Positions 8,339 to 17,376 are shown, counted from the stretch's first letter. The stretch is 31,064 nt of DNA from SZUA-287 sp036397975 (GCA_036397975.1 DASWHW010000007.1:1-31064); one strand, 5' to 3'. Notes: generated by a model from the sequence alone, not told the origin. Translations and numbers: made by a program.

Positions 8339-8758
8339 CTATCGATGGTATGGATGGTGATTTGCAGTATTGTCGTTCGGGAAAGGGTGCAACCTCATCC
8401 AGGTTTTCTTTTTTCGCTTCGCACTACCGAACATTCGCACGACTTCGCCGGCTTTATCTTTTATCACAATCTCTCTGAGTTTGAATTCCTGTATGCATTC
8501 GCCATTTCCTTTGATCTTGTAGGTTGTGGTGAATCCTGATCTGGTTCTGCGTGAGTGAGAGAATATTGCGGCAACAACCGGCCGGTCATCCGGATGTACG
8601 GTACCCAGGAAACCCCCGAATATGGACTCCACGCCCGTTGGATCAGTTCCATGGAGGGAATGAAGTTGCTCCGACCAGGAGAACGTACAGGGACTTATTT
8701 CCCAATCCCAAAACCCCACCAATGGAAACTGCACCGTTTCAGTTGTTCGCATTTCCAT
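8339..8758 (-). CDS. Stand-alone PAS-domain protein
   Basis: 139 residues, nearly all one PAS (PAS_3-type) fold: GFWDWEI at the start, WSEQLHSLHG, the VHPDDRP hinge helix, then the beta sheet with FTTTYKI and GEVVRMFGSA. A basic tail (KRKKK) follows. There is no output domain, so it must act through partners, most simply the cyclase-like and hybrid kinase proteins encoded directly downstream. AAGGGAAG lies upstream of the ATG. The ligand cannot be read from sequence. Confidence 0.83.
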   Translation of the reverse strand: MEMRTTETVQFPLVGFWDWEISPCTFSWSEQLHSLHGTDPTGVESIFGGFLGTVHPDDRPVVAAIFSHSRRTRSGFTTTYKIKGNGECIQEFKLREIVIKDKAGEVVRMFGSAKRKKKTWMRLHPFPNDNTANHHPYHR

Positions 8759-8938
8759 GGTTTATCTTCCCTTGGGCTGTAAGGATAGTTTCGTTTTTTA
8801 CGGGAACAATCTACACACGTCACGTTGCCAGAAACAATCGGGCGAATTGTGGATTTTACCTCTCATCAACTCAAAGGAATCAACAACGAGTCGGCGTCAG
8901 ATGAAGTATTGAAGGAAGACAGGGAAGAGTGGAACAGT

Positions 8939-9601
8939 CTAGTTTGACTCGACTAGGCGGTTTTGCATTGCATAACGAACAAGGCTTGCGGTGTCGTGGA
9001 CGTCGAGTTTCTTCATGAGATTTGTACGGTGAGTGTTTATCGTGCTTACACTCAGGAAGAGCTTTTGCGCAATCGCCTTGCTCGTCAGCCCATCCATGAT
9101 CAGTTTCAGAACCTCCGTTTCCCGTTTTGTGAGGTCCGCGTTCTGCGTGGGCATTCCGGGCTCAGGGAGAAGGGCTTTTTTCTTATACCCTTCGACGAGA
9201 ACGCGGGATACGCCCGGGCTGAAGAACGGGAGGCCTGCATGTACCGCTTGAATTGCAGCAAAAATATCCTTTCGTTCCGCGTTCTTGAGGAGATAGCCAT
9301 CAGCGCCCGCGAGCATCATTTGCGAGATGTATTCTTCGCTTTCGTGGATCGTAAGAATAAGGATTTTGACGTCCGGGTCCCGATTTTTGATTTCTCTCGT
9401 TGCCTCGATCCCATTGCATTCTGGCATCGATATATCGAGGATGACGACGTCGGGCTTGAGTTTGATTGTAAGATCGATCGCCTCCGCTCCATCGGTAGCC
9501 TCGCCGACAACCATAAATCGGCGATCGCTCCGGAAGAGTGAGCGAAGACCGTCTCGTACTATCGAGTGATCGTCGGCGAGGAGTATCTTAATCGGCCTCA
9601 T
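8939..9601 (-). CDS. NarL/FixJ-family response regulator, output of the stressosome-linked two-component system
   Basis: 220 residues: receiver domain 4-120 with acidic D10/D11, phosphoacceptor D56 (VVILDISMPECNG), the switch threonine in ILTIH and lysine in LLKNAE. A LuxR-type helix-turn-helix (about 150-215) follows, with LTKRETEVLKLIMDGLTSKA and STINTHR. Its start overlaps the end of the histidine kinase gene by 14 bp, so the two are a cognate pair. It is the last gene of a six-gene overlapping array and the only DNA-binding protein in it, so it should carry the transcriptional response. Targets are unknown. Confidence 0.95.
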   Translation of the reverse strand: MRPIKILLADDHSIVRDGLRSLFRSDRRFMVVGEATDGAEAIDLTIKLKPDVVILDISMPECNGIEATREIKNRDPDVKILILTIHESEEYISQMMLAGADGYLLKNAERKDIFAAIQAVHAGLPFFSPGVSRVLVEGYKKKALLPEPGMPTQNADLTKRETEVLKLIMDGLTSKAIAQKLFLSVSTINTHRTNLMKKLDVHDTASLVRYAMQNRLVESN

Positions 9602-11012
9602 TGTGTTCGCGTCCCTTCAACGGAAGTTCCACCCGCACCGTTGTACCCCGGTCAGGCATGGAAATTATTGAAAACGTCCCGTTCAGAATTCGGGCACGCT
9701 CCTGCATTCCAAGTATCCCAAGGCGAACCGGTCCGACTTTCGATGGAAGCGAATCGGGATCGAAGCCTTTTCCGTCATCACGGATCAAGAGCCGGGTATG
9801 GGTTCCCGTTCGGTCTACGCTGATGTGCACATGACTGGCGTTTCCATGTCGTGAGGTATTCGAGAGGGCCTCCTGGACAATACGGTACAACGCGATTTCG
9901 GTCTGCGGGTCAAGATCGCTGCACGCGTTTGCTTTGACCTTGAGAGCTACGGCAAAACCATTCGCAAGAGAGGTTTCATCCGATAGAGATCGCAGCGCTG
10001 ACCCCAGCCCCAAATGATCGATCGCTTCAGGGCGAAGGTTTGTGGAGATTCTGCGGACCTCGCCGATCAAACTGTCAATCTGTTTTCGTATGTTGCGCAA
10101 TCGCTTTATTCCTCTCTTGTTTTGATGAGAAACGTCGTCCTCCAGGACATCCAGGTGAAATCGCATTGCGCTCAGTCGCTGGCAAATATCGTCGTGCAGG
10201 TCTCGCGAGATACGTTGTCGCTCCTCTTCCTGGGCGCGCTGGATTGACGCGACAAATTCGCGGAGATCACGGGCGCGTTTCTCAGAGGCTTCGTCTAAGG
10301 CGGACTGCAGATTTCGCTGCTCGGTAATGTCCCGGCAGTTGATTAGCAATCCGTTGACACTCGGCGTTGAGAGGAGATTTCGACCGACTCCCTGAAGTAT
10401 CCGCCAGCTCTTGTTCACATGCCTCACACGCGCTTCGACCAGCTCTGTGTTGTCAGAATCTACTATGCGAAGAAGGGCCGCCCGCACCATCTCACGATCA
10501 TCGTCATGCAAAAAGTCTCTGATATTGTTTCCTATCATCCATTCTGGATCATGTCCCAGAACCGTTTGAACGGACCGGCTCACGAAGAAAATCGTTCCAT
10601 CGGTACCGAGAATCGCAATGATATCGAGAGTGTTATTGATAATTGCGCGAAAGTACTCCTCACTTTCGCGCAAGGATTTTTCGGCTCTGATTCGGACCGT
10701 AATTTCTTGCTCAAGGCTGGTGACGCTTTCCTGAAATCCCCTGTACGCCATTTCAAAAGGGGAAAGACACTCCAGCAGAAATGTTCCGGCTTTTGTCTCA
10801 CGCTCGTCTGATCGTCGGGTACTAAAACCGTTGAGCACTTCGAAATGGACCCGAAGGAGGTCAAGCAAGGTGACCTTTTCGTGCAAAGCGGTCCGGCCAA
10901 GTGAATACCCATTGGCCAGTTCATTCTCCCCTTGCTTCTCGAGAAATTCCCGAAGTGATAGTTCATAACGTTCAGTAAAATCAACAGGGCGACCTACATC
11001 AACGGGCGTCAT
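9588..11012 (-). CDS. Histidine kinase with N-terminal RsbU-like (RsbT-binding) domain, PAS and HisKA_3
   Basis: 474 residues, cytoplasmic. Residues 10-105 resemble the RsbU N-terminal domain: FTERYELSLREFLEKQGE, YSLGRTALHEKVTLLDLLRV with VHFEVL, and PFEMAYRGFQE. PAS domain 117-232. HisKA_3 dimerisation domain 255-330 with phospho-histidine H273 (SRDLHDDICQRLS). HATPase 365-465 with N385, D413-G414-K415-G416 and LGILGM. In Bacillus the corresponding RsbU domain binds RsbT and so activates the phosphatase; here the same docking domain sits on a kinase. The ATG overlaps the rsbX stop (ATGA) and the end overlaps the regulator. The domain call is from my pattern comparison with B. subtilis RsbU; RsbT activation of this kinase is inference. 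Confidence 0.9.
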   Translation of the reverse strand: MTPVDVGRPVDFTERYELSLREFLEKQGENELANGYSLGRTALHEKVTLLDLLRVHFEVLNGFSTRRSDERETKAGTFLLECLSPFEMAYRGFQESVTSLEQEITVRIRAEKSLRESEEYFRAIINNTLDIIAILGTDGTIFFVSRSVQTVLGHDPEWMIGNNIRDFLHDDDREMVRAALLRIVDSDNTELVEARVRHVNKSWRILQGVGRNLLSTPSVNGLLINCRDITEQRNLQSALDEASEKRARDLREFVASIQRAQEEERQRISRDLHDDICQRLSAMRFHLDVLEDDVSHQNKRGIKRLRNIRKQIDSLIGEVRRISTNLRPEAIDHLGLGSALRSLSDETSLANGFAVALKVKANACSDLDPQTEIALYRIVQEALSNTSRHGNASHVHISVDRTGTHTRLLIRDDGKGFDPDSLPSKVGPVRLGILGMQERARILNGTFSIISMPDRGTTVRVELPLKGREHNEAD

Positions 11013-11629
11013 AAATACCTCGCAACGAGAATCAGGGCATCATCATTCTTTTTAGCAAATTTCGTGCAAATTGCTTCTGCGAGCTGTTGACAGGAATCTG
11101 CCGGCGGAAGTTTTTCGACGAACCCGTTCCGAATCCCGTCGGTGTAGAGAAAGATAGTGTCGCCTTGTGAAACGTGCAAGTCTGCAACTGTCGGCGGTGG
11201 CGTTTGGTATCCCAGAACGCCGGCTCGAAGCAAAAGACACTCGGGTCGCTGGGTCTCGAGCTTTGACCTGATAAGGATTCCTTCAACATTTCCTACTCCT
11301 CCCCACCGCAAAGTCATTTCATCATGGTTGATGCGCACGACGCTCATCACCGCACCTCGCGTCTGTTTCAATCCCTGGTGGCAGCGCTGCAACAGGCTTA
11401 TGATGGATTCACTTGCGTTTTCGCGGGCGATCTCGATCGCCGTGCCGGCGGCGACAGCGGCTTCATGTCCATGTCCAAGTCCATCGATAACCACAAATAT
11501 CGTTTCGGAGGGTAGCTCCATCACCAGATGCATGTCTCCGGACTCGGCTTGCCCCGGGAGAACAAGTGTTGAAACCCCGATCTCAAATCTCCTTCGGGCG
11601 AAGGGTGCGTTCCGGACTACCTGGTCCAT
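11009..11629 (-). CDS. rsbX: RsbX-like serine phosphatase (stressosome reset)
   Basis: 206 residues, close to Bacillus RsbX (about 200), a compact PP2C/SpoIIE-type phosphatase. Metal-ligand motifs are SGDMH and VIDGLGHGHEAA, with later family motifs FLYTDGIRNGF and a C-terminal DDALILVARYL. In the known system RsbX dephosphorylates RsbR and RsbS and returns the stressosome to the resting state. It overlaps rsbT by 13 bp and the kinase gene by 4 bp. There is no sensory or RsbT-binding domain, which distinguishes it from RsbU and supports the RsbX assignment. Confidence 0.88.
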   Translation of the reverse strand: MDQVVRNAPFARRRFEIGVSTLVLPGQAESGDMHLVMELPSETIFVVIDGLGHGHEAAVAAGTAIEIARENASESIISLLQRCHQGLKQTRGAVMSVVRINHDEMTLRWGGVGNVEGILIRSKLETQRPECLLLRAGVLGYQTPPPTVADLHVSQGDTIFLYTDGIRNGFVEKLPPADSCQQLAEAICTKFAKKNDDALILVARYL

Positions 11630-12018
11630 TTTTTCATAGTTATTGTTGTTCCCTTTCCGACCACGGACTCCACCTCGAAGTCATCCATGAGGCGGCGTGC
11701 TCCCGGCAGGCCGAGTCCAAGGCCGTTTGATGTCGAATATCCGTCGCGCATTGCGAGAGGAATATCAGGAATGCCCGGGCCTTCATCACGGGCCATGATG
11801 ACGATTCCCTTTTTCGGATTCTGAGGCACCGAAACCAAAACAATCTCTCCCCTTCCCGCGAACTTCAGAATATTCCTAGCCACTTCAGAGATCGCAGTGG
11901 CGATAAGCGTAGGGTCACTTGAGGAAAAGCCCAATTCCTGTGCGAGAGCTCGACCTCGTTCCCTCGCCAATACGATGTCCTTTTCCGATAGTATTTTGAT
12001 CCTAACTTCGTCGGCCAC
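11617..12018 (-). CDS. rsbT: RsbT-like serine/threonine switch kinase
   Basis: 133 residues, exactly the size of Bacillus RsbT. A GHKL ATPase fold with N-box E45/N49 (SEVARNILKFAGRGE), the D78 motif ARDEGPGI and the glycine lid DGYSTSNGLGLGLPGARRLM, which is almost the RsbT consensus. The family phosphorylates STAS serines/threonines of RsbS and RsbR and then leaves the complex to act on a downstream partner. It overlaps rsbS by 17 bp. The output here is probably the histidine kinase two genes downstream. Confidence 0.94.
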   Translation of the reverse strand: MADEVRIKILSEKDIVLARERGRALAQELGFSSSDPTLIATAISEVARNILKFAGRGEIVLVSVPQNPKKGIVIMARDEGPGIPDIPLAMRDGYSTSNGLGLGLPGARRLMDDFEVESVVGKGTTITMKKWTR

Positions 12019-12394
12019 GGTTTTTGCGTCCTTTGGACCGACGGTTCAAGAGAGCGAGGCCTTCCTCAAGGTCGAGAGCTGTGATGACCTCCTCGAGAGT
12101 CAGACCGAGTTGCACCATGGCAAATGCAACCTCAGGCTGAATCCCGACTATGACTGTCTCTGCGCCACGAAGTCGGATCATATGGGCAAGGAAGCGGAGC
12201 GTGCGTGCTGCGAAGGAATCCATCACATCGATGGCAGTAACGTCGATTATCACTCCTTTGGAGCGGAATCGACCCACCTTTTCCGCGAGAGCATTCTGTA
12301 ATTGCAAAAGGTCAGCGTCGGTGAGAGCTGCCTGTATCGTCGCAATGAGGTAGTCACCCTGCTTTAGAATCGGAACTTCCACAAATTCCTTCAT
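12002..12394 (-). CDS. rsbS: RsbS-like STAS scaffold protein
   Basis: 130 residues, a single STAS domain. The phosphorylation site is S60 in DVMDSFAART, matching Ser59 of Bacillus RsbS. PILKQGDYLIATIQ at the N-terminus and GIQPEVAFAMVQLGL are further family motifs. A basic C-terminal tail (SKGRKNRGRRS) is extra. In the stressosome RsbS forms the core with RsbR and holds RsbT until phosphorylated. Its ATG overlaps the rsbR stop (ATGA), favouring stoichiometric synthesis. Confidence 0.92.
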   Translation of the reverse strand: MKEFVEVPILKQGDYLIATIQAALTDADLLQLQNALAEKVGRFRSKGVIIDVTAIDVMDSFAARTLRFLAHMIRLRGAETVIVGIQPEVAFAMVQLGLTLEEVITALDLEEGLALLNRRSKGRKNRGRRS

Positions 12395-13296
12395 GTCTGT
12401 CGATTGGCTTCCTGCAAGGGGAGAACCTTGTAGCCAAGCAGAATTTCTGCTTCTTCAATTCCTCCCTGTAGATCGCCAACCGTGTTCATTTTGCTCAGGT
12501 CGACCCCGATTGACACGAGCGTCTGAGCAATTTCTGGGGACAACCCGGTGACGATTACGGTGGCACCGAGGAGGCGTGAGGCTTCGACTGTTTGTACAAG
12601 GTGGTTTGCCACATTCGAATCCATGGCAGCAACCCCCGTTATGTCAATAACAATGACTTTCGCCCGGTTTGTTCGGATTCCTCTCAGGAGTTGTTCGGTC
12701 AACTGCCGGGCCCTTTGAGGGTCAATAACACCAATAATGGGAAGGATAAGAAGTCGTTCTCGTACCTGAAGGACGGGCGTCGATAATTCTCGGATAGCTT
12801 CCTCCTGCTGGCGAATGGTGCGCTCTCTCTCCTGAACAAAACTCACTGCAACGGTGTTTGCAATTCTATTTGCCGCAGGCTCATAGGCGTCTAGAATTCG
12901 GTTCAGAAGGGTAAAATCGTGCTGGTATTTTGCGAATAACGAACGCGCAAGTACGTCCCGCAGGAGCAGCACGATTCCTACGACCTCGTGCGTTTCAACT
13001 CCTCGTGGGATAATTCTCTCGGACAGGTTTCGCGCATATGCTTGCAGGGCTTCGAATGTCCCGGTCTCAAGCGCTTCGACGTAGTTGTCATACACAGAGG
13101 TTGCCTCGGCAAAAATCTCGTCGGGACTCATCGCTAACAACAATTTAGCCTCCGTAATGCGTTTCGCCCATTCTTCCCGCAATAGAGTTCTGCTCTCGCG
13201 CAAATGAGAAACTAATTCGCTCAAAAGCACAGTATGTGATTGCGAGAATTGCTCAGGAGACACGGTGTCCGCTTGGTGTTTGTGGTTTCGAGTCAT
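12391..13296 (-). CDS. rsbR: RsbR-like stressosome sensor (RsbRD-type N-terminus plus STAS)
   Basis: 301 residues from the ATG preceded by AAGGA at 8 nt; an upstream ATG at 13371 adds 25 residues but lacks a spaced ribosome site. The N-terminal part (about 20-155) is a helical sensor of the RsbRD_N/globin-like type (SQSHTVLLSELVSHLRES, LFAKYQHDFTLLNRIL). A helical linker (ERERTIRQQEEAIRELS) leads to the STAS domain (about 173-290). At the two Bacillus RsbRA phosphosites (T171, T205) I read Ser in AAMDSNVA and Thr in VTGLSPEIAQ. No heme-ligand claim can be made from sequence alone. First gene of the module. Confidence 0.9.
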   Translation of the reverse strand: MTRNHKHQADTVSPEQFSQSHTVLLSELVSHLRESRTLLREEWAKRITEAKLLLAMSPDEIFAEATSVYDNYVEALETGTFEALQAYARNLSERIIPRGVETHEVVGIVLLLRDVLARSLFAKYQHDFTLLNRILDAYEPAANRIANTVAVSFVQERERTIRQQEEAIRELSTPVLQVRERLLILPIIGVIDPQRARQLTEQLLRGIRTNRAKVIVIDITGVAAMDSNVANHLVQTVEASRLLGATVIVTGLSPEIAQTLVSIGVDLSKMNTVGDLQGGIEEAEILLGYKVLPLQEANRQT

Positions 13297-13677
13297 GACT
13301 GGTTCCTTGGCATTGTTGTGAATGAACGGAATTGTGGATTTTGGCCCAATGAAATAACACTGGACTCTCATTCCTAATGGGGGAAGTTAGTATTAGGATT
13401 CTTCAAAGTCAATCGGTTGAATTGACGAACCGTGGGTCGTGTAGAGTGAGGAGTAATACTAGCGAGATTGATGAGACCGTTTACTCTCTTGGGCTGGACG
13501 ACAGTGTGAAAACATCCGTCGGTATGGATAGCAATTGTTGTCTTGCAACCCGGCTTCTTTCCGCGTGGCAAGGCTCTTGATCCTTTGGAAACGGGCGTTC
13601 AAATCCGAGTACCCAATTCCATTTGCTTCTCATCCTTTCACGTGATAGGTTATGAGAAATTTCTTGAGGAGGTACCA
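13297..13677. other. Divergent regulatory gap between rsbR and fumC
   Basis: About 380 bp with no convincing gene. It should hold the promoters of the stressosome operon (leftward) and of fumC (rightward). I found no well-spaced promoter pair. An 8-bp inverted match TAGTATTA / TAATACTA with about 58 bp between arms is present but may be chance. Confidence 0.45.
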
Positions 13678-13680
13678 TTG
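13666..13680 (+). promoter_or_regulatory. Strong ribosome-binding site and TTG start of fumC
   Basis: GAGGAGGT ends 4 nt before a TTG codon. Translating from this TTG gives the exact family N-terminus (TTRVESDSMGTIEVP), whereas longer frames add 45 unrelated residues. This decides the start. Confidence 0.8.
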
Positions 13681-15066
13681 GATACAACGCGAGTCGAATC
13701 CGACAGTATGGGAACTATCGAAGTGCCTGATCATGTCTATTGGGGAGCGCAAACCCAGCGTTCACTGCATTACTTCAACATCGGGACTGATATCATGCCT
13801 CCTGAATTGATCAGGGCCTTCGGGCTCCTAAAGAAGTCAGCGGCACTGGTCAACAACAAGCTCGGAAAACTTCCTAAGGAAAAACTCAAGTTGATTGTCA
13901 AAGCGGCCGATGAAATCGTGGATGGGAAACTGAACAATCACTTTCCCCTCAAAGTATGGCAAACGGGCAGCGGCACGCAAACGAATATGAATGTGAACGA
14001 GGTGATCGCGAACCGTGCCATTGAACTTGCAGGAGGGAAGCTTGGCAGCAAGTCCCCAATCCACCCGAACGACGATGTGAACATGTTCCAATCGTCCAAT
14101 GACACGTTCCCGACAGCGATGCATATTGCTGCCGCTGAACGGATACACAATCATCTCATACCTGCGCTTCAGCAACTACGCGACGCCCTTCATGCAAAGG
14201 CAAAGAAATTTTCGTCTGTTGTCAAGATCGGGCGAACGCATCTGCAGGATGCGACGCCGCTAATGGTTGGGCAGGAAGTCTCCGGCTGGGTGAGCCTTGT
14301 GGAGAGGGACATTAAACGGTTGACATTGGTGTTGGACGGATTGTACGAACTTGCAATCGGGGGAACTGCCGTGGGGACCGGATTGAACTCACATCCTGAA
14401 TTTGGAGAACGGATGGCTGCGATGATTGCCGAGCTTACAGGGTTGCCGTTTCGGAGCCACCCGAACAAGTTTGCCGCTCTCTCGGCGAGCGACGAGATCG
14501 TCTTTGCAGCAGGAGCGTTGAACACCCTTTCCGGTTCACTCATGAAGATCGCCAACGACATACGCTGGCTTGCTTCAGGCCCTCGTTGTGGTTTAGGAGA
14601 ATTGATCATCCCGGCGAACGAGCCGGGCTCATCCATTATGCCAGGGAAAGTCAATCCGACGCAATGCGAAGCGATGACGATGATCGCCGTCCAGGTGCAT
14701 GGGGCGTGCGCTGCAATTGCGTTTGCAGGTTCGCAAGGAAACTTCGAGTTGAACGTGTTCCGCCCTGTCATGATATACAATTTTCTTCATGCTGTCCGGC
14801 TTGTCAATGATGCGTGTCCCAATTTCGTCAAGTATCTCGTGTCAGGTATTCAACTGAACGAAAAGCGGATCAATTCATACGTCCAGAACTCATTGATGCT
14901 TGTGACTGCTCTTACTCCAAAGATCGGGTATGACAGGGCAGCAAAGATCGCTCACACCGCGCACGAAGAACATAGCAGCTTGAGAGAGGCATGTGTAAAG
15001 CTGGGCTATCTTACTGGAGATGAATTTGACGCCATCGTCCGACCGGAAACGATGACACATCCGTAG
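13678..15066 (+). CDS. fumC: Fumarate hydratase, class II
   Basis: 462 residues, the normal length for the oxygen-stable, iron-free fumarase of the TCA cycle (fumarate to L-malate). Diagnostic stretches are WGAQTQRSLHYFNIG near the start, TGSGTQTNMNVNEVIANRA, the catalytic-histidine region KIGRTHLQDATPL, and the signature loop GSSIMPGKVNPTQ. The C-terminus is complete. Aspartase and argininosuccinate lyase share the fold, but the N-terminus and TGSGTQTNMN favour fumarase. It starts with TTG under a strong ribosome site and is convergent with copB. Confidence 0.95.
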   Translation: MDTTRVESDSMGTIEVPDHVYWGAQTQRSLHYFNIGTDIMPPELIRAFGLLKKSAALVNNKLGKLPKEKLKLIVKAADEIVDGKLNNHFPLKVWQTGSGTQTNMNVNEVIANRAIELAGGKLGSKSPIHPNDDVNMFQSSNDTFPTAMHIAAAERIHNHLIPALQQLRDALHAKAKKFSSVVKIGRTHLQDATPLMVGQEVSGWVSLVERDIKRLTLVLDGLYELAIGGTAVGTGLNSHPEFGERMAAMIAELTGLPFRSHPNKFAALSASDEIVFAAGALNTLSGSLMKIANDIRWLASGPRCGLGELIIPANEPGSSIMPGKVNPTQCEAMTMIAVQVHGACAAIAFAGSQGNFELNVFRPVMIYNFLHAVRLVNDACPNFVKYLVSGIQLNEKRINSYVQNSLMLVTALTPKIGYDRAAKIAHTAHEEHSSLREACVKLGYLTGDEFDAIVRPETMTHP

Positions 15067-15117
15067 TTCCCCGAATCAATCGAACGGGTGTTGAAGCCTG
15101 CCCATTCCGCACAGGAT

Positions 15118-17172
15118 TTACTTCGCCCTCTGATACCTCAGCATCCTCGCATTAATGGCTACCACCACTGTGCTCAACGCCATGAGGACGGCTCCAATAG
15201 CCGGACTCAGTAACAACCCTTGTGAAGCGAGCACGCCCGCCGCGAGCGGCATTGCGAAGGCATTGTAACCTGTTGCCCAGAGAAGATTCTGCGCCATTTT
15301 TCGGTATGTCGCACGGGCAAGTCCGACCACGGCAGCCACATCCCGCGGATCGCTGTTGACGAGAATAATATCCGCGGTTTCTGTTGCCACGTCAGTTCCG
15401 GCTCCAATGGCGATACCGACATCAGCCTGTGCAAGAGCAGGAGCGTCGTTGACGCCATCTCCTATCATTGCAACAACGATACCTCGGGCCTGAACTTCTT
15501 TCACTTTACCCGATTTCTGATCAGGCAGTACTTCGGCAAAAACCTCATCGATCCCAATCTCCGACGCAACCCACGCCGCAACCTGTTTATTGTCGCCTGT
15601 CAGCATCATCGTTTGTATTCCCATCTTCTTGAGATGGTCAATCGCGGCCTTTGATTCAGGCCTGATAACATCGGCAAGAGCGATCGCTCCTTCGACTTTC
15701 CCATCAATCAAAACAAACACTACGGTCTTTCCTTGTGCAGAGAGTTGTTCGATCTTTTCCGTATCCGCAGCAAGCTTGTTTTCTCGCAGATAACCCGGAC
15801 TCACAACGAAGACATGCTTCCCATTGACTACTCCTTTCGCGCCTTCACCAGGAATCGCCTTAAATTCTTCCACTTGCGGAATCTCTCTCGCTGACGAAAC
15901 GATCCCCGTTGCAATCGGATGTTCAGAATGATTCTCTACCGCCGCTGCATATCTAAGGAGTTCGTCTCTCTTGTAAGAGCTACTGAACTCAACCACGTCC
16001 GTAACGCCAAAGCGTCCCTCGGTCAGCGTTCCGGTCTTGTCAAAGATGATGGCCTGCAGATTCCTTGCCTTCTCAAAGGCTGCCCGGTTCCTAATGAGAA
16101 GCCCGTTGCGTGCCGAGAGGGCAGTGGATACAGCGACGACCAGGGGAACAGCCAATCCGAGAGCGTGGGGACATGCGATGACCATGACGGTTACTGTTCG
16201 CTCCAGTGCAAAGGCGAAGTCCGCATTTGCAATCCATAACCAGACGAAAAACGTCAGCGCTCCACCACCAAGAGCGATCAACGTAAGCCAGAGTGCGGCG
16301 CGGTTGGCGAGATCCTGAGTTTTGGATTTACTGGCCTGAGCTTCTCGCACAAGATCAATCACTTTGGAGAGAAAAGAATCCGCACCGGTGTTCTTGACTT
16401 CAACAGTGAGTGACCCCTCGCCGTTGATCGATCCGCCAATAACGGTCGTCCCCTCTGTCTTGGACACCGGTTTAGATTCTCCAGTGAGCATGGCCTCATT
16501 GACAGATGATGCGCCCTTCAGAACGGCACCATCAGCAGGAATTCTCTCGCCGGGCTTCACGAGGACGTTGTCTCCTTTGACGAGATCGGAGAGTGGAACC
16601 TCCGTGACGGTTCCGTCCGGCAGGATCTTGTGTGCATCGGAGGGGAGAAGTGCAGCAAGCTCTTCGAGTGCCTTCGACGCGCCCATCACGGACCGCATCT
16701 CGATCCAGTGTCCCAACAGCATGATGTCGATCAGTGTTGCGGTTTCCCAGAAGAACACCTCGCCGCTCAGTCCGAACACAATTGCAGTACTGTAGAAATA
16801 TGCTGTGGAGATTGCAACGGCAACGAGAGTCATCATTCCCGGGCTGCGTGACTTGAGTTCGTCAACCATTCCTTTGAGAAATGGAGCGCCCCCATAGGCG
16901 AAGATGATCGATGATAGAATAAAGAGCACATACAAGTCGCCGCTAAACTGAAGGGCAGTTCCCAATCCAATCCAGTGCTGCAACATCGGAGAGAGAAGAA
17001 CGATCGGGATTGTCAGTGCAAGAGCACGCCAGAAACGACGCTTGAAATCCTCCACCATGTGACCGTGGTGTTCTCCATGATCGGCGTGTTTGTGCGAGTG
17101 GTTATGTTCCCTGTGTGTTGGTTTGGCCGAGTGATTGCCGTTGCTGTGTTTGTGCTGATGTTCGTGATTCAT
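15118..17172 (-). CDS. copB: CopB-type copper-exporting P1B ATPase
   Basis: 684 residues from the ATG preceded by GGAGG at 5 nt; a longer upstream frame lacks such a site. The first 40 residues are histidine-rich (HEHQHKHSNGNH, HREHNHSHKH) and there is no HMA domain, as in CopB-type pumps. Membrane helices surround the metal motif ACPHALGLAVPL (CPH, not CPC), with phosphorylation site DKTGTLTEG, the TGES loop (LTGESKPV), MLTGDN and the hinge GDGVNDAPALAQADVG. Late motifs YNAFAMPL and MALSTVVVAINA agree with the CPH subgroup. Copper(I/II) or silver export from cytoplasm is expected. Located 204 bp downstream of alaX on the same strand. Confidence 0.94.
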   Translation of the reverse strand: MNHEHQHKHSNGNHSAKPTHREHNHSHKHADHGEHHGHMVEDFKRRFWRALALTIPIVLLSPMLQHWIGLGTALQFSGDLYVLFILSSIIFAYGGAPFLKGMVDELKSRSPGMMTLVAVAISTAYFYSTAIVFGLSGEVFFWETATLIDIMLLGHWIEMRSVMGASKALEELAALLPSDAHKILPDGTVTEVPLSDLVKGDNVLVKPGERIPADGAVLKGASSVNEAMLTGESKPVSKTEGTTVIGGSINGEGSLTVEVKNTGADSFLSKVIDLVREAQASKSKTQDLANRAALWLTLIALGGGALTFFVWLWIANADFAFALERTVTVMVIACPHALGLAVPLVVAVSTALSARNGLLIRNRAAFEKARNLQAIIFDKTGTLTEGRFGVTDVVEFSSSYKRDELLRYAAAVENHSEHPIATGIVSSAREIPQVEEFKAIPGEGAKGVVNGKHVFVVSPGYLRENKLAADTEKIEQLSAQGKTVVFVLIDGKVEGAIALADVIRPESKAAIDHLKKMGIQTMMLTGDNKQVAAWVASEIGIDEVFAEVLPDQKSGKVKEVQARGIVVAMIGDGVNDAPALAQADVGIAIGAGTDVATETADIILVNSDPRDVAAVVGLARATYRKMAQNLLWATGYNAFAMPLAAGVLASQGLLLSPAIGAVLMALSTVVVAINARMLRYQRAK

Positions 17173-17376
17173 TTCCACCTCCAAATTGTCGTGTGTGCAC
17201 AGACTTTCGAGTTCTTTCTCCAGTTCCGGAACCATGGGCATCCTTGTCTTATTGACTGATAACTCTGTGCAAATGATACGGGGCGAATGGGCCGGAGTCG
17301 TTACAGAATTTCGAGAAAGATGTTCAGATAAAGAAGAGATTGAGAGGTGTGTGAAAAGGAGCATCCGCTTTCTGTG

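Noticed and set aside
13543..13677. Longer fumarase N-terminus starting at 13543
   Set aside because: The extra 45 residues are unlike the family, and a strong ribosome site with a TTG start lies directly at the family N-terminus.
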